DNA of 64,000 bases from Natrarchaeobaculum aegyptiacum (GTDB lineage Archaea > Halobacteriota > Halobacteria > Halobacteriales > Natrialbaceae), in assembly GCF_002156705.1 (NCBI RefSeq), contig NZ_CP019893.1, positions 434,001 to 498,000 of the forward strand. The letters run 5' to 3'. The position numbers were made by a program, and so were the translations under genes. The notes under the pieces were generated by a model that made no database searches, was not told the origin of the DNA, and saw nothing but the letters and a program-made list of their open reading frames with translations. Position 1 is the stretch's first letter, and each line of letters opens with the position of its first letter. Positions 27,760-37,392 of this stretch are shown here, piece after piece.

Positions 27760-28006
27760 CCCGGGGACGTTGGTTACCGGAACCGGCCACCTCGCACCGT
27801 CGTCCTTGAGTGTTGGGCTACCGGCCACCGTCCCGACGGTAAGTAAACTATTTAGGACGCCGTGGGCAAGTCACGGGAGAGAGAAACGTCGTGTTCGTGA
27901 CCGAAGAGCGAGTCGCCGACCGTCGCGTGCGTAGGACTACAGACTGGCGACTCGATGATGCGTTCGCGGGCGCGGCAGACCTCAACTTACGATTTAGCGT
28001 GATACT
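27760..28006 (+). promoter_or_regulatory. psmA upstream region
   Basis: A 247-bp spacer with two TATA-like boxes: aaactatttagg (27846-27857), which would give a leader of about 130 nt, and cttacgattta (27986-27996), which would give a near-leaderless message. No gene is seen here. Confidence 0.4.
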
Positions 28007-28762
28007 ATGCAGGGACAAGCCCAACAGCAGGCGTACGACCGCGGCATCACGATCTTCTCACCTGACGGCCGGCTCTACCAGGTCGAGTACGCTCGCGAGG
28101 CGGTCAAACGCGGTACAGCGAGTATCGGCATTCGAACCACCGACGGCGTCGTTCTCGCCGTCGACAAACGCGTTCCATCACCGCTTCTCGAGGACTCGAG
28201 CGTCGAGAAGATCCACAAGGCCGACGACCACATCGGGATCGCAAGCGCCGGCCACGTCGCCGACGCTCGCCAGCTGATCGACTTCGCCCGACGGCAGGCG
28301 CAGGTCAACCAGCTCCGGTACGGTGAACCGGTTGGCGTCGAAACACTTACCAAGCAAGTCACCGACCACATCCAGCAGTACACGCAGGTCGGCGGTGCCC
28401 GCCCGTTCGGTGTTGCGCTGATCGTCGGCGGCATCGAGAACGGCGAGCCGCGCCTGTTCGAGACCGACCCCTCGGGGACTCCCTACGAGTGGAAGGCCCT
28501 CGCCGTCGGTGCCGACCGGAACGAACTCCAGGAGTACCTCGAAGAGAACTACGACGACGAGGCCGACCTTGACGGTGGCATCGGTCTCGCCCTCGACGCC
28601 CTCGCGTCGGTCAACGACGGATCGTTGCTCCCCAGCGAAGTGGGGCTCGCCACCGTCGACGCCGAGACCGAATCGTTCGAACAGTTCGACCAGGACCGTA
28701 TCGCCGAACACCTCGAGGAGAACGACCTGCTCGAGGAGGAAGGCGAGGAAGACGCGGAATAA
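28007..28762 (+). CDS. psmA: 20S proteasome alpha subunit
   Basis: Forms the outer heptameric rings of the 20S proteasome and gates substrate entry. The 251-residue protein has the alpha-type N-terminal gate ([31 protein letters not shown] at 10-12), the GTASIGIR strand and the conserved SAGHVADAR segment. It lacks the catalytic N-terminal threonine, as expected for an alpha subunit. The C-terminus is very acidic. Haloarchaea usually carry a second alpha paralogue; the QQQAYDRG N-terminus fits PsmA1-like. The SBDS gene lies 118 bp downstream in the same direction, a conserved archaeal neighbourhood. Confidence 0.95.
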   Translation: MQGQAQQQAYDRGITIFSPDGRLYQVEYAREAVKRGTASIGIRTTDGVVLAVDKRVPSPLLEDSSVEKIHKADDHIGIASAGHVADARQLIDFARRQAQVNQLRYGEPVGVETLTKQVTDHIQQYTQVGGARPFGVALIVGGIENGEPRLFETDPSGTPYEWKALAVGADRNELQEYLEENYDDEADLDGGIGLALDALASVNDGSLLPSEVGLATVDAETESFEQFDQDRIAEHLEENDLLEEEGEEDAE

Positions 28763-28880
28763 CATCACTGAAACCGCCGACGCGAACGATCACGCGATCG
28801 GGACTCGCCGCGGGCGCTCGGCGAACGCCCGCGCTGTGACTTCAACAACACTCTTTTACCCCGCACGGGTAGGTCACGGT

Positions 28881-29606
28881 ATGATATCACTCGACGAGGC
28901 AGTGACGGCGCGACTCGAGTCACACGGGGCCCGCTTCGAGGTGCTCGTCGACCCCGACGCAGCCCTGTCGATCAAACGCGGCGAGTTCGACGGCGACCTG
29001 GAAGACGTCATCGCCGCAGAAGACGTCTTCGAGGACGCGTCCCGTGGCGACCGGCCTGCAGAGAACGACCTCGAGACGGTCTTCGACACCACGGACCCAC
29101 TCGAGATCATCCCCGAGGTTATCAGAGAGGGGGAGATCCAGATCACGGCCGAACAGCGCCGAGAGATGCAAGAACAAAAGCGCAAACAGTTGATCGACAC
29201 CATCGCGCGCAACGCGATCAACCCCCAGATGGACGACGCCCCCCACCCGCCCGAGCGGATCGAGAACGCCCTCGAGGAGGCGGGCTTTACGGTCGATCCG
29301 ATGGAGCCGGTCGAGGGGCAAGTCGACGACGCCCTCGACGCGTTGCGGCCCGTGATCCCGATTCGGTTCGAGGAAGTTACCATCGCGGTACAGGTCCCTG
29401 CCGAGTACGCGGGTAGCGCCCAGTCCCAGATCCGGCAGTTTGGTGACCTCGAGCGCGAGGAGTGGCAATCCGACGGTTCGTGGATCGGCGTCATTACCTT
29501 CCCCGCGGGAATGCAAAACGACTTCTACGACGTGGTCAACGAGTACTCGAGCGGGGAGGCCGAGACGCAACTCGTCAAGGACAAAGACGACATCAAGACG
29601 CGCTGA
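28881..29606 (+). CDS. Ribosome maturation protein SBDS homologue
   Basis: A 241-residue protein of the SBDS family, which in archaea and eukaryotes helps late large-subunit ribosome maturation. Three domains are visible in order: the N-terminal FYSH-like domain (about 1-90), the central helical domain (about 95-165, with [20 protein letters not shown] and RNAINPQ), and the C-terminal ferredoxin-like domain (about 170-241). RNAINPQ.. and [11 protein letters not shown] are family signatures. The neighbourhood with the proteasome alpha gene is conserved in archaea. Confidence 0.92.
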   Translation: MISLDEAVTARLESHGARFEVLVDPDAALSIKRGEFDGDLEDVIAAEDVFEDASRGDRPAENDLETVFDTTDPLEIIPEVIREGEIQITAEQRREMQEQKRKQLIDTIARNAINPQMDDAPHPPERIENALEEAGFTVDPMEPVEGQVDDALDALRPVIPIRFEEVTIAVQVPAEYAGSAQSQIRQFGDLEREEWQSDGSWIGVITFPAGMQNDFYDVVNEYSSGEAETQLVKDKDDIKTR

Positions 29607-29883
29607 CGTCGTCTTCGGCGTCGACCGTGCGCTGTTGACCAGTTCACCGGCTCTCGGCTAGCTGCGTCTCCTCGGGCGATCCTGGTACCGTTCCAACCGT
29701 CGACTGATGAGTGAAACCAGTCACTCGCTCTCGGTTTCACTCACCAGTTCAGGCCTGGACCGCCACTGGGACGTGCGTCGTCTGCCAGTAGACGAGCTCG
29801 TATCGCACAATCATTCACGTCTGCTGCCGATCAATTCACCAACTTCGAAATAATTTTCAACTGCACGACAGCATACTGGATCG
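29607..29883. other. Spacer between SBDS and membrane protein gene
   Basis: Non-coding. It contains an inverted repeat of gtgaaacc(a) and (t)ggtttcac around 29710-29742, with the loop cactcgctct, a good stem that may end the SBDS transcript. An AT-rich stretch, gaaataattttcaact (29847-29862), lies about 25-35 nt before the next ATG and is its probable promoter. Confidence 0.5.
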
Positions 29884-31593
29884 ATGGAGCTACCGGATAT
29901 TGTCGTCGGGATCGGCGGACTCGGTGGGGTGCTCGTTGGACTGTACGCGCTCTCGAGGGCCACTGCCACGGTCGGACGACGTGTCGGTAGGTCGGAACAA
30001 CGACAGAAGACGCTGACAGTGTACGCGCGGATCGGGGTGCTGGCCGTCGGCATCGCTCTCGCATGGACTCTGTATACGATGTATCCGGTCTTCGAGCCGA
30101 TCGTCGCTGTGCTTGAGCCCGACGGGTGGTGGATCGGTCGACCGCTCGGTCACGGAGTCGGGCTGGGGGTCGTCGCACTCGCCGCGATCTGGGCCGTCAA
30201 GCGCGGTACCGATCCGACGATCGAGGACGTGCTTGACCAGCAGCATACAGTCCCAGCACGGTACCGTCGTCGGCTCTGGACCGCCCACGCACTGTTCGTC
30301 GTTGGTACGCCAGTGGTGCTGCTCACGCTGTATGCCGCCGGATTCGGGTCCGTCTGGACCGTCGTGGCGTTTTACGTGCTCGTCCTGTGCTGGTTCGTAC
30401 TCAGAACGCCGCTCGTGTCGTTCGCGTATCGAACGCGAGATCCGACGGCTGAAGAACGATCGCGACTCGAGCGCTGTTTCGATCGATTCGGTCGCGAGCC
30501 ACCGACGGTCGTCGTCTTCGACGATCGACACGAGAACCTCGACGTCAAACTCGTCGGTCACAGCGCGTACCGGACCCTGTGGATACAGGAGTCGCTACTC
30601 TCGAGTACCGACGAGGCGGAACTCGCGGCGATCCTCGGCGCAGAAGACGAGAAGAATCGCCGATACTTCTACGAACAGTGTTACCTCGCGGTTGCACCCG
30701 TGCTGTTCATGGTGACCGCACTGATCCTCATTCTCGGGGAACTGCTGTTCGTGTCGGAGTTCACCGTAGATTCTGCGTCCACCCTCGTCTGGTTCACCAG
30801 CATCGGTTTCGCGTTCGTCGGCATCCTCGCTGTGAGCCAGACCTCGAGATGGACGATCTACCGGGCGGATCGGTTCGTGAGCTCACACGTCGATCCCGAC
30901 GTCGTTCGGCGCGCGTACGACCGATACGCACAGACGATCACGACGATCGATCAGGAGCAGACCCGGAGTGGATTGAGCAAGCGTCTCACCATCGAACCAC
31001 CGATGGAGCAGCGAATCCGACGGCTCGAACGGGCGAATTCGCTCGAGCCGATGCCCCGGACTGCCCGCGAGCCTGAGTCGAGCGAGGTAGAGACGCCTGC
31101 TGAAGCAGCCGGTTCGAACGGAACAGTCGCCTCAGATGACGTGGAACCGACGCCGAACGCGCCGCCGGCGGACTGGGATTCTCGCGAGCACCACCCGATC
31201 CAGCAGGCGCTCGCGTCGATAGATCGACGGGAGTTCGCGGACGTCGTTGCGCGACTTCGAGGCGAATTTGGCCGGGAGTGTACGGTAGCCGAGGCAGACG
31301 AGTCAGACTGGATCGACGTCGTCGCCCGATCGACAGACGGTACGACTGAATTGCTCCGAACGGTTCACAGACGAACCGACGACCCAGTAACACCCGATGA
31401 GATCACCGACGAACGCGGTCGGATCGTCAGTGGCCGATCGGTCGAGACAGTACTGGTGGTCACCAACGGTCGTTTCGACGACCGCGTCGACCGGCTGGCG
31501 GCCGACCTGACGCTCGTCGACGGGCAACGACTCACCGAGTTACTCGAGGACAGTGCTCTCGCGGACGAACTGGGCGCATCGGCGGCCGAGTAA
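29884..31593 (+). CDS. Membrane protein: inactive M48-like domain fused to an Mrr-like domain
   Basis: A 569-residue fusion. Hydrophobic spans lie at about 6-24, 45-68, 86-105, 132-152, 155-175, 265-291 and 299-317. Between spans the sequence follows M48 metallopeptidases (VVVFDDRHENLD, then TDEAELAAILGAEDEKNRRYF). However, the zinc site HExxH is replaced by GAEDE (252-256), and the third-ligand region (HtpX-type EYLAD) reads IYRAD (325-329). A linker (390-435) leads to a C-terminal domain (about 445-555) with the restriction-endonuclease-like order DWIDVVAR, TELLRTVHRR, VETVLVVTNGRFDD and LVDGQRLTELL. There the usual (E/Q)xK is TVH (493-495). Both enzymatic sites thus look dead. Function is unknown; it may be a scaffold or sensor at the membrane. 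Confidence 0.75.
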   Translation: MELPDIVVGIGGLGGVLVGLYALSRATATVGRRVGRSEQRQKTLTVYARIGVLAVGIALAWTLYTMYPVFEPIVAVLEPDGWWIGRPLGHGVGLGVVALAAIWAVKRGTDPTIEDVLDQQHTVPARYRRRLWTAHALFVVGTPVVLLTLYAAGFGSVWTVVAFYVLVLCWFVLRTPLVSFAYRTRDPTAEERSRLERCFDRFGREPPTVVVFDDRHENLDVKLVGHSAYRTLWIQESLLSSTDEAELAAILGAEDEKNRRYFYEQCYLAVAPVLFMVTALILILGELLFVSEFTVDSASTLVWFTSIGFAFVGILAVSQTSRWTIYRADRFVSSHVDPDVVRRAYDRYAQTITTIDQEQTRSGLSKRLTIEPPMEQRIRRLERANSLEPMPRTAREPESSEVETPAEAAGSNGTVASDDVEPTPNAPPADWDSREHHPIQQALASIDRREFADVVARLRGEFGRECTVAEADESDWIDVVARSTDGTTELLRTVHRRTDDPVTPDEITDERGRIVSGRSVETVLVVTNGRFDDRVDRLAADLTLVDGQRLTELLEDSALADELGASAAE

Positions 31594-31844
31594 CTCGAGT
31601 CGCCACGGGATTCAAGGTCACCCGCCACCTAGATGAGCGTATGATCGTGATCGAACCAGCGGAGGTGAACGGCCGCCACCCCGAACGTGTCGCGTGAACG
31701 ACCGACGGGCGCTGTGCCCGCTGACCGGCAGGCCCACACCCCGAACAGTATCGACGCTGTCCCGGACAGCAGTGAGCGGCCACAGTTTCGAGACAGCAGT
31801 GATAAGTCCCGAGCGCGAGCGCGCTCACGCGTGGAGATGACGCT
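31594..31844. other. Spacer upstream of hflX
   Basis: 251 bp without a convincing gene. The spacer starts right after the fusion gene and ends at the hflX ATG; no strong TATA box is seen close to the start. Confidence 0.4.
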
Positions 31845-33149
31845 ATGAGGGCGATCGTCGCGAAACGGGTCGACTCGGGAGAACCAGACACCGAGGAGAT
31901 CCACGACCTCGCCGCGGCCGCGGGCTACGAGGTCGTCGGCGAAGTAACCCAGACCCGGCGAGCCGATCCCGCGCTCCAGCTGGGTGAGGGGAAGGCGAAC
32001 GAACTCGCCGAAAAAGTGGCGATGGCCGACGCCACGACCGTGATCTTCGACAATCGGCTCGGTCCCTACCAGACGTACAATCTGGGTCAGCTTCTACCAG
32101 AGGGCGTCGAGGTGATCGACCGCTTTACACTTATCCTCGAGATCTTCGGGCAGCGGGCCCAGACGCGCAAGGCCCAGTTGCAGGTCGAACTCGCGGAACT
32201 GCGGTACGAACTGCCCCGGGTCGAGGCCAAGACCAGCCTCGCGAAGCGTGACGAACATCCCGGGTTCATGGGGCTCGGTGAGTACGACGAGAGCCGCGAG
32301 CAGGACATCAAGGCCCAGATCAGCCGGATCAAGGACGAGCTCGCCCAGATCGAGCAGACCGAGCAACACCGCCGGGAACGCCGCCGGGATTCCGGGTTCG
32401 ACCTCGTCGCGCTGGCGGGCTACACCAACGCCGGCAAGTCGACTCTCCTGCGGCGGCTCTCGACCGACCTCGAGATCGACGAGAACGAGGACCTGCACCC
32501 GGACCTCGAGTCGACTGCAGAATCCGAGGATCGGCTGTTCACGACACTCGGGACGACGACCCGGCGAGCCGATATCGAACCGCGGGACGTGCTGGTGACC
32601 GACACCGTCGGGTTCATCAGCGACCTCCCGCACTGGCTCGTCGAGTCGTTCAAGTCCACGCTGGAGTCGGTCTACCGCGCGGATCTCGTGTTGCTCGTCG
32701 TCGACGTGAGCGAACCGGTTGCAGACATCCACGAGAAGCTCGTCACCAGTCACGACACGCTCTACGAGCGCAACGAGGCACCGATTGTGACCGTTCTCAA
32801 CAAGATCGACCGGGTCGACGACGAGGAACTCGCCGAGAAGGAAGCGGCGCTCTCGGCGCTCGCGCCGGATCCAGTGTCAGTCAGTGCGAAAGAAGGGACG
32901 AACGTCGACGACCTCCTCGAGCGCATCGACGAGGAGTTACCCGACTGGGAGGACGAACGGCTCGTCCTGCCGATGACCGACGAGACGATGAGCCTGGTCT
33001 CGTGGATCCACGACAACGCGAACGTCGAGGACGTCACCTACGGCGACGAGGACGTCCTCGTCTCCTTCGAAGCCAGACCGGCGATCATCTCGAGGGCCCG
33101 GTCGCGGGCGAGCGAACTGGCGACCACCGCGGCGGAGTCGGCCGACTGA
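31845..33149 (+). CDS. hflX: Ribosome-associated GTPase HflX
   Basis: A 434-residue GTPase that in other organisms binds and splits ribosomes under stress. It has the HflX N-terminal domain (about 1-180, with the glycine-rich LGEGKANELAEK and FDNRLGPYQTYNL), a coiled-coil segment (ISRIKDELAQIEQTEQHRRERRR, about 159-182), and the GTPase domain with G1 GYTNAGKST (about 193-201), G3 DTVGF and G4 NKID. The C-terminal ~70 residues form the small extra domain seen in archaeal HflX. The nearest downstream gene is the importer operon, which has its own promoter. Confidence 0.93.
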   Translation: MRAIVAKRVDSGEPDTEEIHDLAAAAGYEVVGEVTQTRRADPALQLGEGKANELAEKVAMADATTVIFDNRLGPYQTYNLGQLLPEGVEVIDRFTLILEIFGQRAQTRKAQLQVELAELRYELPRVEAKTSLAKRDEHPGFMGLGEYDESREQDIKAQISRIKDELAQIEQTEQHRRERRRDSGFDLVALAGYTNAGKSTLLRRLSTDLEIDENEDLHPDLESTAESEDRLFTTLGTTTRRADIEPRDVLVTDTVGFISDLPHWLVESFKSTLESVYRADLVLLVVDVSEPVADIHEKLVTSHDTLYERNEAPIVTVLNKIDRVDDEELAEKEAALSALAPDPVSVSAKEGTNVDDLLERIDEELPDWEDERLVLPMTDETMSLVSWIHDNANVEDVTYGDEDVLVSFEARPAIISRARSRASELATTAAESAD

Positions 33150-33323
33150 GGCCGGGAAACCCCTTCTGAGGGATCCAGTTTCGAACGAGCAGCCATCTGT
33201 TCTCGGATACGTTCGACTCGTCAAACGGGCAGAAAGATTGTGACGACGACCGCTAAGTATGTTTCTCTCCTGATTGGTGTTCGTGTTGTTTGCAAGCCTG
33301 TAACGGGGTGGCACTTACCAACA

Positions 33324-33334
33324 TTTTTAATATG
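33324..33334 (+). promoter_or_regulatory. TATA-like box of the liv-type importer operon
   Basis: tttttaatatg lies 48 nt before the ATG at 33382, giving a leader of about 20-25 nt. The surrounding AT-rich stretch is the only promoter-like sequence in 33150-33381. Confidence 0.5.
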
Positions 33335-33381
33335 CATGGTTTGGAAACCACGGGTGTGCTTTACACACAACGTGGTGGCCT

Positions 33382-34704
33382 ATGACAGGAAAACACGCAG
33401 ACACGGGACGCGACAGTGGTACGGTGACGGATGGACTGGACCGACGAACGTTTCTCGGTGCAGCCGGAGCGGGCGCAGTCGCGACGGTCGCTGGATGTCT
33501 CGGCGACGATAACGGCGACGTCGTGAGGGTCGGTCACATCGCAAACGTGCAGGCCGACATGGGTGCCGGCTCCGAGAACAGCGGCCAGCTCGCAGTCGAC
33601 GAACTGAACGACGCCGACGGCATCATGGATCAGGACGTGGAGTTCATCTCCGTCGACTCCCAGTCCGACCCCGGGCACGCGCTGACCGAAGTCGAGGGTC
33701 TCGTCGAGCAGGACAACGTCGACGTCGTCATCGGGACGTTCGTTACCGAGGTGATGCAAGGGATCACCGATTACGTCGCGGAGATGGACGTGCCGTTCCT
33801 GATCACTGGGTCGGCCGATCCCGTGACCCTGACCGACACCGTCGCCGTCGACTACGACAGATACAGGAACATCTTCCGGTCTGGCCCGATCAACTCGGAC
33901 TTCCAGGCCGAAGCGTCGGCTGACTACGCAGAGTTCCTGAACGACGAGTACGGTTGGACGGACGTCGCACTCGTCATGGACGACGCCGCCTGGACCGAGC
34001 CCTTCTCGGAGATCCTCCCCGGCGAACTCGAGGACCGGGGGTTCGACGTCGTCCTCGAGGATCGGCTGGCACCCGGGACCGACGACTGGGCACCCGTAAA
34101 CAGCAGTATCGCCGATTCGGGTGCCGATTTCGTCTTGCGATTTTTCGCCCACAACGTCGGCACCGGGATGCTCGTCAACTGGCGAGAAAACGAGTACGAA
34201 TTCTCGATCGAGGGCATCCACGTCCCCGGAATGTCGCCCGAGTTCTGGGACGACTCGGAGGGTGCAGCGCTGTACGAGACGACCTCTCAGTCTGGTGGCG
34301 GTGGTGCTGCCGAAATGACCGAGGAGACGATGCCCTTCGTCGACGCCTACGAGGCCGAGTACGGTGACGATCGACCCAGCCTCCCGATGTACATGGGGTT
34401 CAACACGTACGACGCTGTCCACGTCTACAAAGAGGCAGTCGAACGCGCTGGAACCACCGACTACCAGGCGGACATCGACGTGATCGTCGACGAACTCCTC
34501 GAGACCGATCACACCGGTGCGGCAGGGGAGATCGAGTTCTACGGGGAGGGCGACGAATACCCACACGACGTCGTCGAGATGCGGACCGACGACGGCGTGA
34601 TCTCGAACTTCCCGGTAACTCAGTGGCAAGAGGGTGGTGAAATCGAGTGCGTCTACCCACTCGAGTTCGCGAGCGCCGATCACGTCGCCCCCGAATGGAT
34701 GTAA
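33382..34704 (+). CDS. livK: Branched-chain amino acid-type ABC transporter, substrate-binding lipoprotein
   Basis: The extracellular binding protein of the importer. The 440-residue precursor has a twin-arginine signal (DRRTFLG, R21-R22) followed by a lipobox ending at C39 (VAGC), so it is exported folded by Tat and lipid-anchored. The mature part is a type I periplasmic-binding fold (VRVGHIANVQADMGAGSENSGQLAVDELN near the start). The family binds branched-chain amino acids, amides, urea or aromatic acids; the ligand here is unknown. The four transport components follow directly, so it is the first gene of a five-gene operon. Confidence 0.9.
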   Translation: MTGKHADTGRDSGTVTDGLDRRTFLGAAGAGAVATVAGCLGDDNGDVVRVGHIANVQADMGAGSENSGQLAVDELNDADGIMDQDVEFISVDSQSDPGHALTEVEGLVEQDNVDVVIGTFVTEVMQGITDYVAEMDVPFLITGSADPVTLTDTVAVDYDRYRNIFRSGPINSDFQAEASADYAEFLNDEYGWTDVALVMDDAAWTEPFSEILPGELEDRGFDVVLEDRLAPGTDDWAPVNSSIADSGADFVLRFFAHNVGTGMLVNWRENEYEFSIEGIHVPGMSPEFWDDSEGAALYETTSQSGGGGAAEMTEETMPFVDAYEAEYGDDRPSLPMYMGFNTYDAVHVYKEAVERAGTTDYQADIDVIVDELLETDHTGAAGEIEFYGEGDEYPHDVVEMRTDDGVISNFPVTQWQEGGEIECVYPLEFASADHVAPEWM

Positions 34705-34707
34705 GCC

Positions 34708-35598
34708 ATGCTTGGCTCAGCCATCTCGATTCTCGTAACGGGGGCAATGATCAGCGCCGTCTACGCCCTGATCGCGATCGGCTTTACGATGATCTTCGGC
34801 GTCGGTGGCGTATTGAATCTCGCTCACGGTGCGTTGATCATGCTCGGGGCCTACGGCTACCTCGTCGTCACCTCGTCGTCGACGGTGGAGTTTCTCGCGC
34901 TTCCGCCAGTGGTCGGACTGGTCGTCGCGATCGCCGTCGGTGCGATCGGGTCGTACGGCCTCTACAGGGGGCTCGTCGAGTACATCGAGGACAATCCGGT
35001 TATCACGTTCCTCGCGACGCTCGTCGTCGCGTTGATCCTCGCAGAACTCGCCGTCGTCGGCTTCTCTGCGAGTCCGCGGAGCCTCGTCAACCTCGCCCCG
35101 GGAAGCTACCACCACGAAGGGTTCGGCATTCGCGTCACGTACATCGAACTCGTCGCGTTCGTCGCCTCGTGGGTCTCGATCGGGTTGCTGTGGTACTACG
35201 TGACCCGGACCGACGAGGGCCGGTCGATTCTCGCGACGTCGATGAGCGAGCGCGGCGCGCAATTGACCGGCGTCGACCTGCCGTCGGTGAAAGCTCGAAC
35301 GTGGGTGATCGCTGGTGGCCTCGCCGGTCTCGCTGGCGTCTTCATCGGCACACTCCAGCAGACGAGTCCGGTGATGTGGCTCGATCCGCTGGCACTCGCG
35401 TTCATCATCGTCGTCATCGGCGGCATCGGCTCGATCAAAGGCTCGATCATCGCGGCGTACCTGATTGGCTACCTCGAGACGCTGACCGTCGAGTTGCTCG
35501 GCTCAGGGTTCCGAGGAACGTTCTCGCTGATCGTGCTCGTGATCGTGTTGCTCGTGATGCCACAGGGACTCTTCGGGAGGGAGTGGGTCCATGAGTAG
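34708..35598 (+). CDS. livH: Branched-chain-type ABC transporter permease (LivH)
   Basis: One of the two membrane subunits, 296 residues with about eight spans (for example MISAVYALIAIGFTMIFGVGGVLNLAHG, about 12-39). The GFTMIFGVGGVLNLAHGALIM segment and the C-terminal EAA-like loop KARTWVIAGGLAGLAG are hallmarks of LivH. The ATG at 34708 follows the binding-protein stop by 3 bp and overlaps livM by 8 nt at its end, so translation is coupled. Confidence 0.92.
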   Translation: MLGSAISILVTGAMISAVYALIAIGFTMIFGVGGVLNLAHGALIMLGAYGYLVVTSSSTVEFLALPPVVGLVVAIAVGAIGSYGLYRGLVEYIEDNPVITFLATLVVALILAELAVVGFSASPRSLVNLAPGSYHHEGFGIRVTYIELVAFVASWVSIGLLWYYVTRTDEGRSILATSMSERGAQLTGVDLPSVKARTWVIAGGLAGLAGVFIGTLQQTSPVMWLDPLALAFIIVVIGGIGSIKGSIIAAYLIGYLETLTVELLGSGFRGTFSLIVLVIVLLVMPQGLFGREWVHE

Positions 35599-36664
35599 TG
35601 ACACGCGTACCGGCGGTCGACTCGGATCGGTCGCAGACGGCTACAACGACCGGTTTGGTCACCTCTTCGGCGAAATGAACGCGTTGCAACTCCTGTTCCT
35701 CGCCGCGTCACTCGTCGGGCTGCTCGCTGCGCCGCTTTGGACGTCGCTGCTCGGCGTGGAAGGATTCTTGCGAACGTTCGCCCTCGCGTCGATCTGGGCG
35801 ATCCTCGCGATGGGATGGGACATCCAGAGTGGCTACACCGGCTACATCAGTTTCGGGCACGCCGTTCTCTCGGGTGGTGCAGCCTACGCGACTGCGCTGT
35901 TGCTCACCCACGTGAACCCGGACCTCCCGTTCCTGGTGACCGCACCGATCTCCGTGCTGGTCGCACTGGGAATCGGGCTGGCGATCGCGATCCCGTCGCT
36001 CCGACTCAGGGGACCGTACTTCTCGCTGGTCACGTTCGTCGCCGGCCTGATCTTCTACCAGCTTACGTACGCGTTCAGCGGGATCACCGGTGGCGAACTC
36101 GGCCAGCGTGTCGGCCGACTCCAGTTCGAGGTCGCCGGCCTCGAGGTGACGACCTTCGACCCGGTCACGCGATACTACGTCATGTTGATCCCGATGCTGG
36201 TCATCGCCGTCGCGTTGCTCTACGTGGCTCGATCGAACGTCGGGATGATCCTCATCGCAATCCGGGAAAACGAAGAGGCAGTCGCCGCTGCCGGCATCGA
36301 CACGACGAAGTTCAAGATCTGGTCGTTCGTGCTGAGTTCGATCCCGATGGGGATCGGTGGCGTGTTGCTCGCGTACTTCTACGGAACGGTCAACCCGGTG
36401 AACTTCCTGCTGGTCGACCGGAGCATCGAGATGATCGCGATGGCTGTCGTCGGCGGTATGAGTTCGATCCTCGGACCGGTCGGCGGCGCGTTCCTCGTGA
36501 TCTTCTTGCGAGAGGAAGTGCTGTACGTCTTCGGGACGACCGGCCGCTGGGTCGCACTCTGGACGGCCGTGTTGCTCGTCCTCGTGTTCGCCCGGGACGG
36601 CCTGTTCCGCAAACTGTGGCACAAACTCGGTGACCGGGGCGCAACTGGAGGTGATGACGAATGA
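35591..36664 (+). CDS. livM: Branched-chain-type ABC transporter permease (LivM)
   Basis: The second membrane subunit, 357 residues. The first 35 residues form a charged cytoplasmic lead; then come about eight to nine spans with GYTGYISFGHAVLSGGAAYA (about 80-99) and the EAA-like NVGMILIAIRENEEAVAAAGID (about 216-237), both LivM signatures. It overlaps livH by 8 nt and livG by 4 nt (ATGA). Confidence 0.92.
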   Translation: MSSDTRTGGRLGSVADGYNDRFGHLFGEMNALQLLFLAASLVGLLAAPLWTSLLGVEGFLRTFALASIWAILAMGWDIQSGYTGYISFGHAVLSGGAAYATALLLTHVNPDLPFLVTAPISVLVALGIGLAIAIPSLRLRGPYFSLVTFVAGLIFYQLTYAFSGITGGELGQRVGRLQFEVAGLEVTTFDPVTRYYVMLIPMLVIAVALLYVARSNVGMILIAIRENEEAVAAAGIDTTKFKIWSFVLSSIPMGIGGVLLAYFYGTVNPVNFLLVDRSIEMIAMAVVGGMSSILGPVGGAFLVIFLREEVLYVFGTTGRWVALWTAVLLVLVFARDGLFRKLWHKLGDRGATGGDDE

Positions 36665-37392
36665 GCATGTTCGAACTCGAGGGACTGACCAAGCGATTCG
36701 GTGGACTGACCGCCGTCGACGACCTCTCATTTACGGTCGACCGCGGCGAGATCGTCGGATTGATCGGCCCGAACGGGTCTGGCAAGTCGACGGTGTTCAA
36801 CTGCACGATGGGGCGCTACTCGGTGACCGACGGCTCGATCTACTTCGACGGCGAGGAGATTACGGACGACGACACTCACGAGGTCGTCGAACGCGGACTG
36901 TCCCGGGTCTCACAGGAGTCGAACCCGATCGACGCCATGACCGTCGCCGCGAACATCAAACTGTTCACGCTCCCCAACAGCGTCCGGACGATGCGCGGCG
37001 GCGGCGACGAGGAAACAATCTTCGAGTACGCCGCCCGCGTCGACATCGAGGACAAGCTCCACGAAGAGCCGGGATCGCTGCCTCACGCGGACGTCCGTCG
37101 CCTCGAGATCGCGAAGGCGCTCGCGACCGAGCCGGAGATGCTGTTGCTGGACGAGCCGTTCGCCGGCATGAACCAGCAGGAGATCGACGAACTGGTGACG
37201 AAGTTCGAGACGTTCCGCGACGAGGGGATGACGATGATCGTCGTCGACCACAACATGGGCGGACTCATGCGACTCGTCGACCGGGTCGTGGTAATCCACA
37301 ACGGCGTCAAGATCGCCGAGGGTGATCCCGACGAAATCGCCGAAAACGAGACCGTTCGAAACGCCTACCTCGGCAGTTCGGAGGCGATGTAA
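36661..37392 (+). CDS. livG: Branched-chain-type ABC transporter ATP-binding protein (LivG)
   Basis: A 243-residue ATPase subunit. Walker A GPNGSGKST (about 36-44), Walker B LLLDEPFAGM, Q-loop and H-loop VVDHNMGGL are present. The usual LSGGQ signature reads LPHADVRRLEIAKA, a degenerate C-loop that is worth noting; the family normally shows LPYGxQRRLEIARAL at this point, so L-P with a shifted G is a modest change. It overlaps livM by 4 nt and abuts livF. Confidence 0.9.
   Translation: MSMFELEGLTKRFGGLTAVDDLSFTVDRGEIVGLIGPNGSGKSTVFNCTMGRYSVTDGSIYFDGEEITDDDTHEVVERGLSRVSQESNPIDAMTVAANIKLFTLPNSVRTMRGGGDEETIFEYAARVDIEDKLHEEPGSLPHADVRRLEIAKALATEPEMLLLDEPFAGMNQQEIDELVTKFETFRDEGMTMIVVDHNMGGLMRLVDRVVVIHNGVKIAEGDPDEIAENETVRNAYLGSSEAM

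Noticed and set aside
27891-28277. Plus-strand frame overlapping the psmA start
   Set aside because: It overlaps psmA in another frame and has low-quality sequence.
35708-36730. Long minus-strand frame opposite livM
   Set aside because: Composition (many E, R, D, H) and lack of membrane segments fit an antisense shadow.
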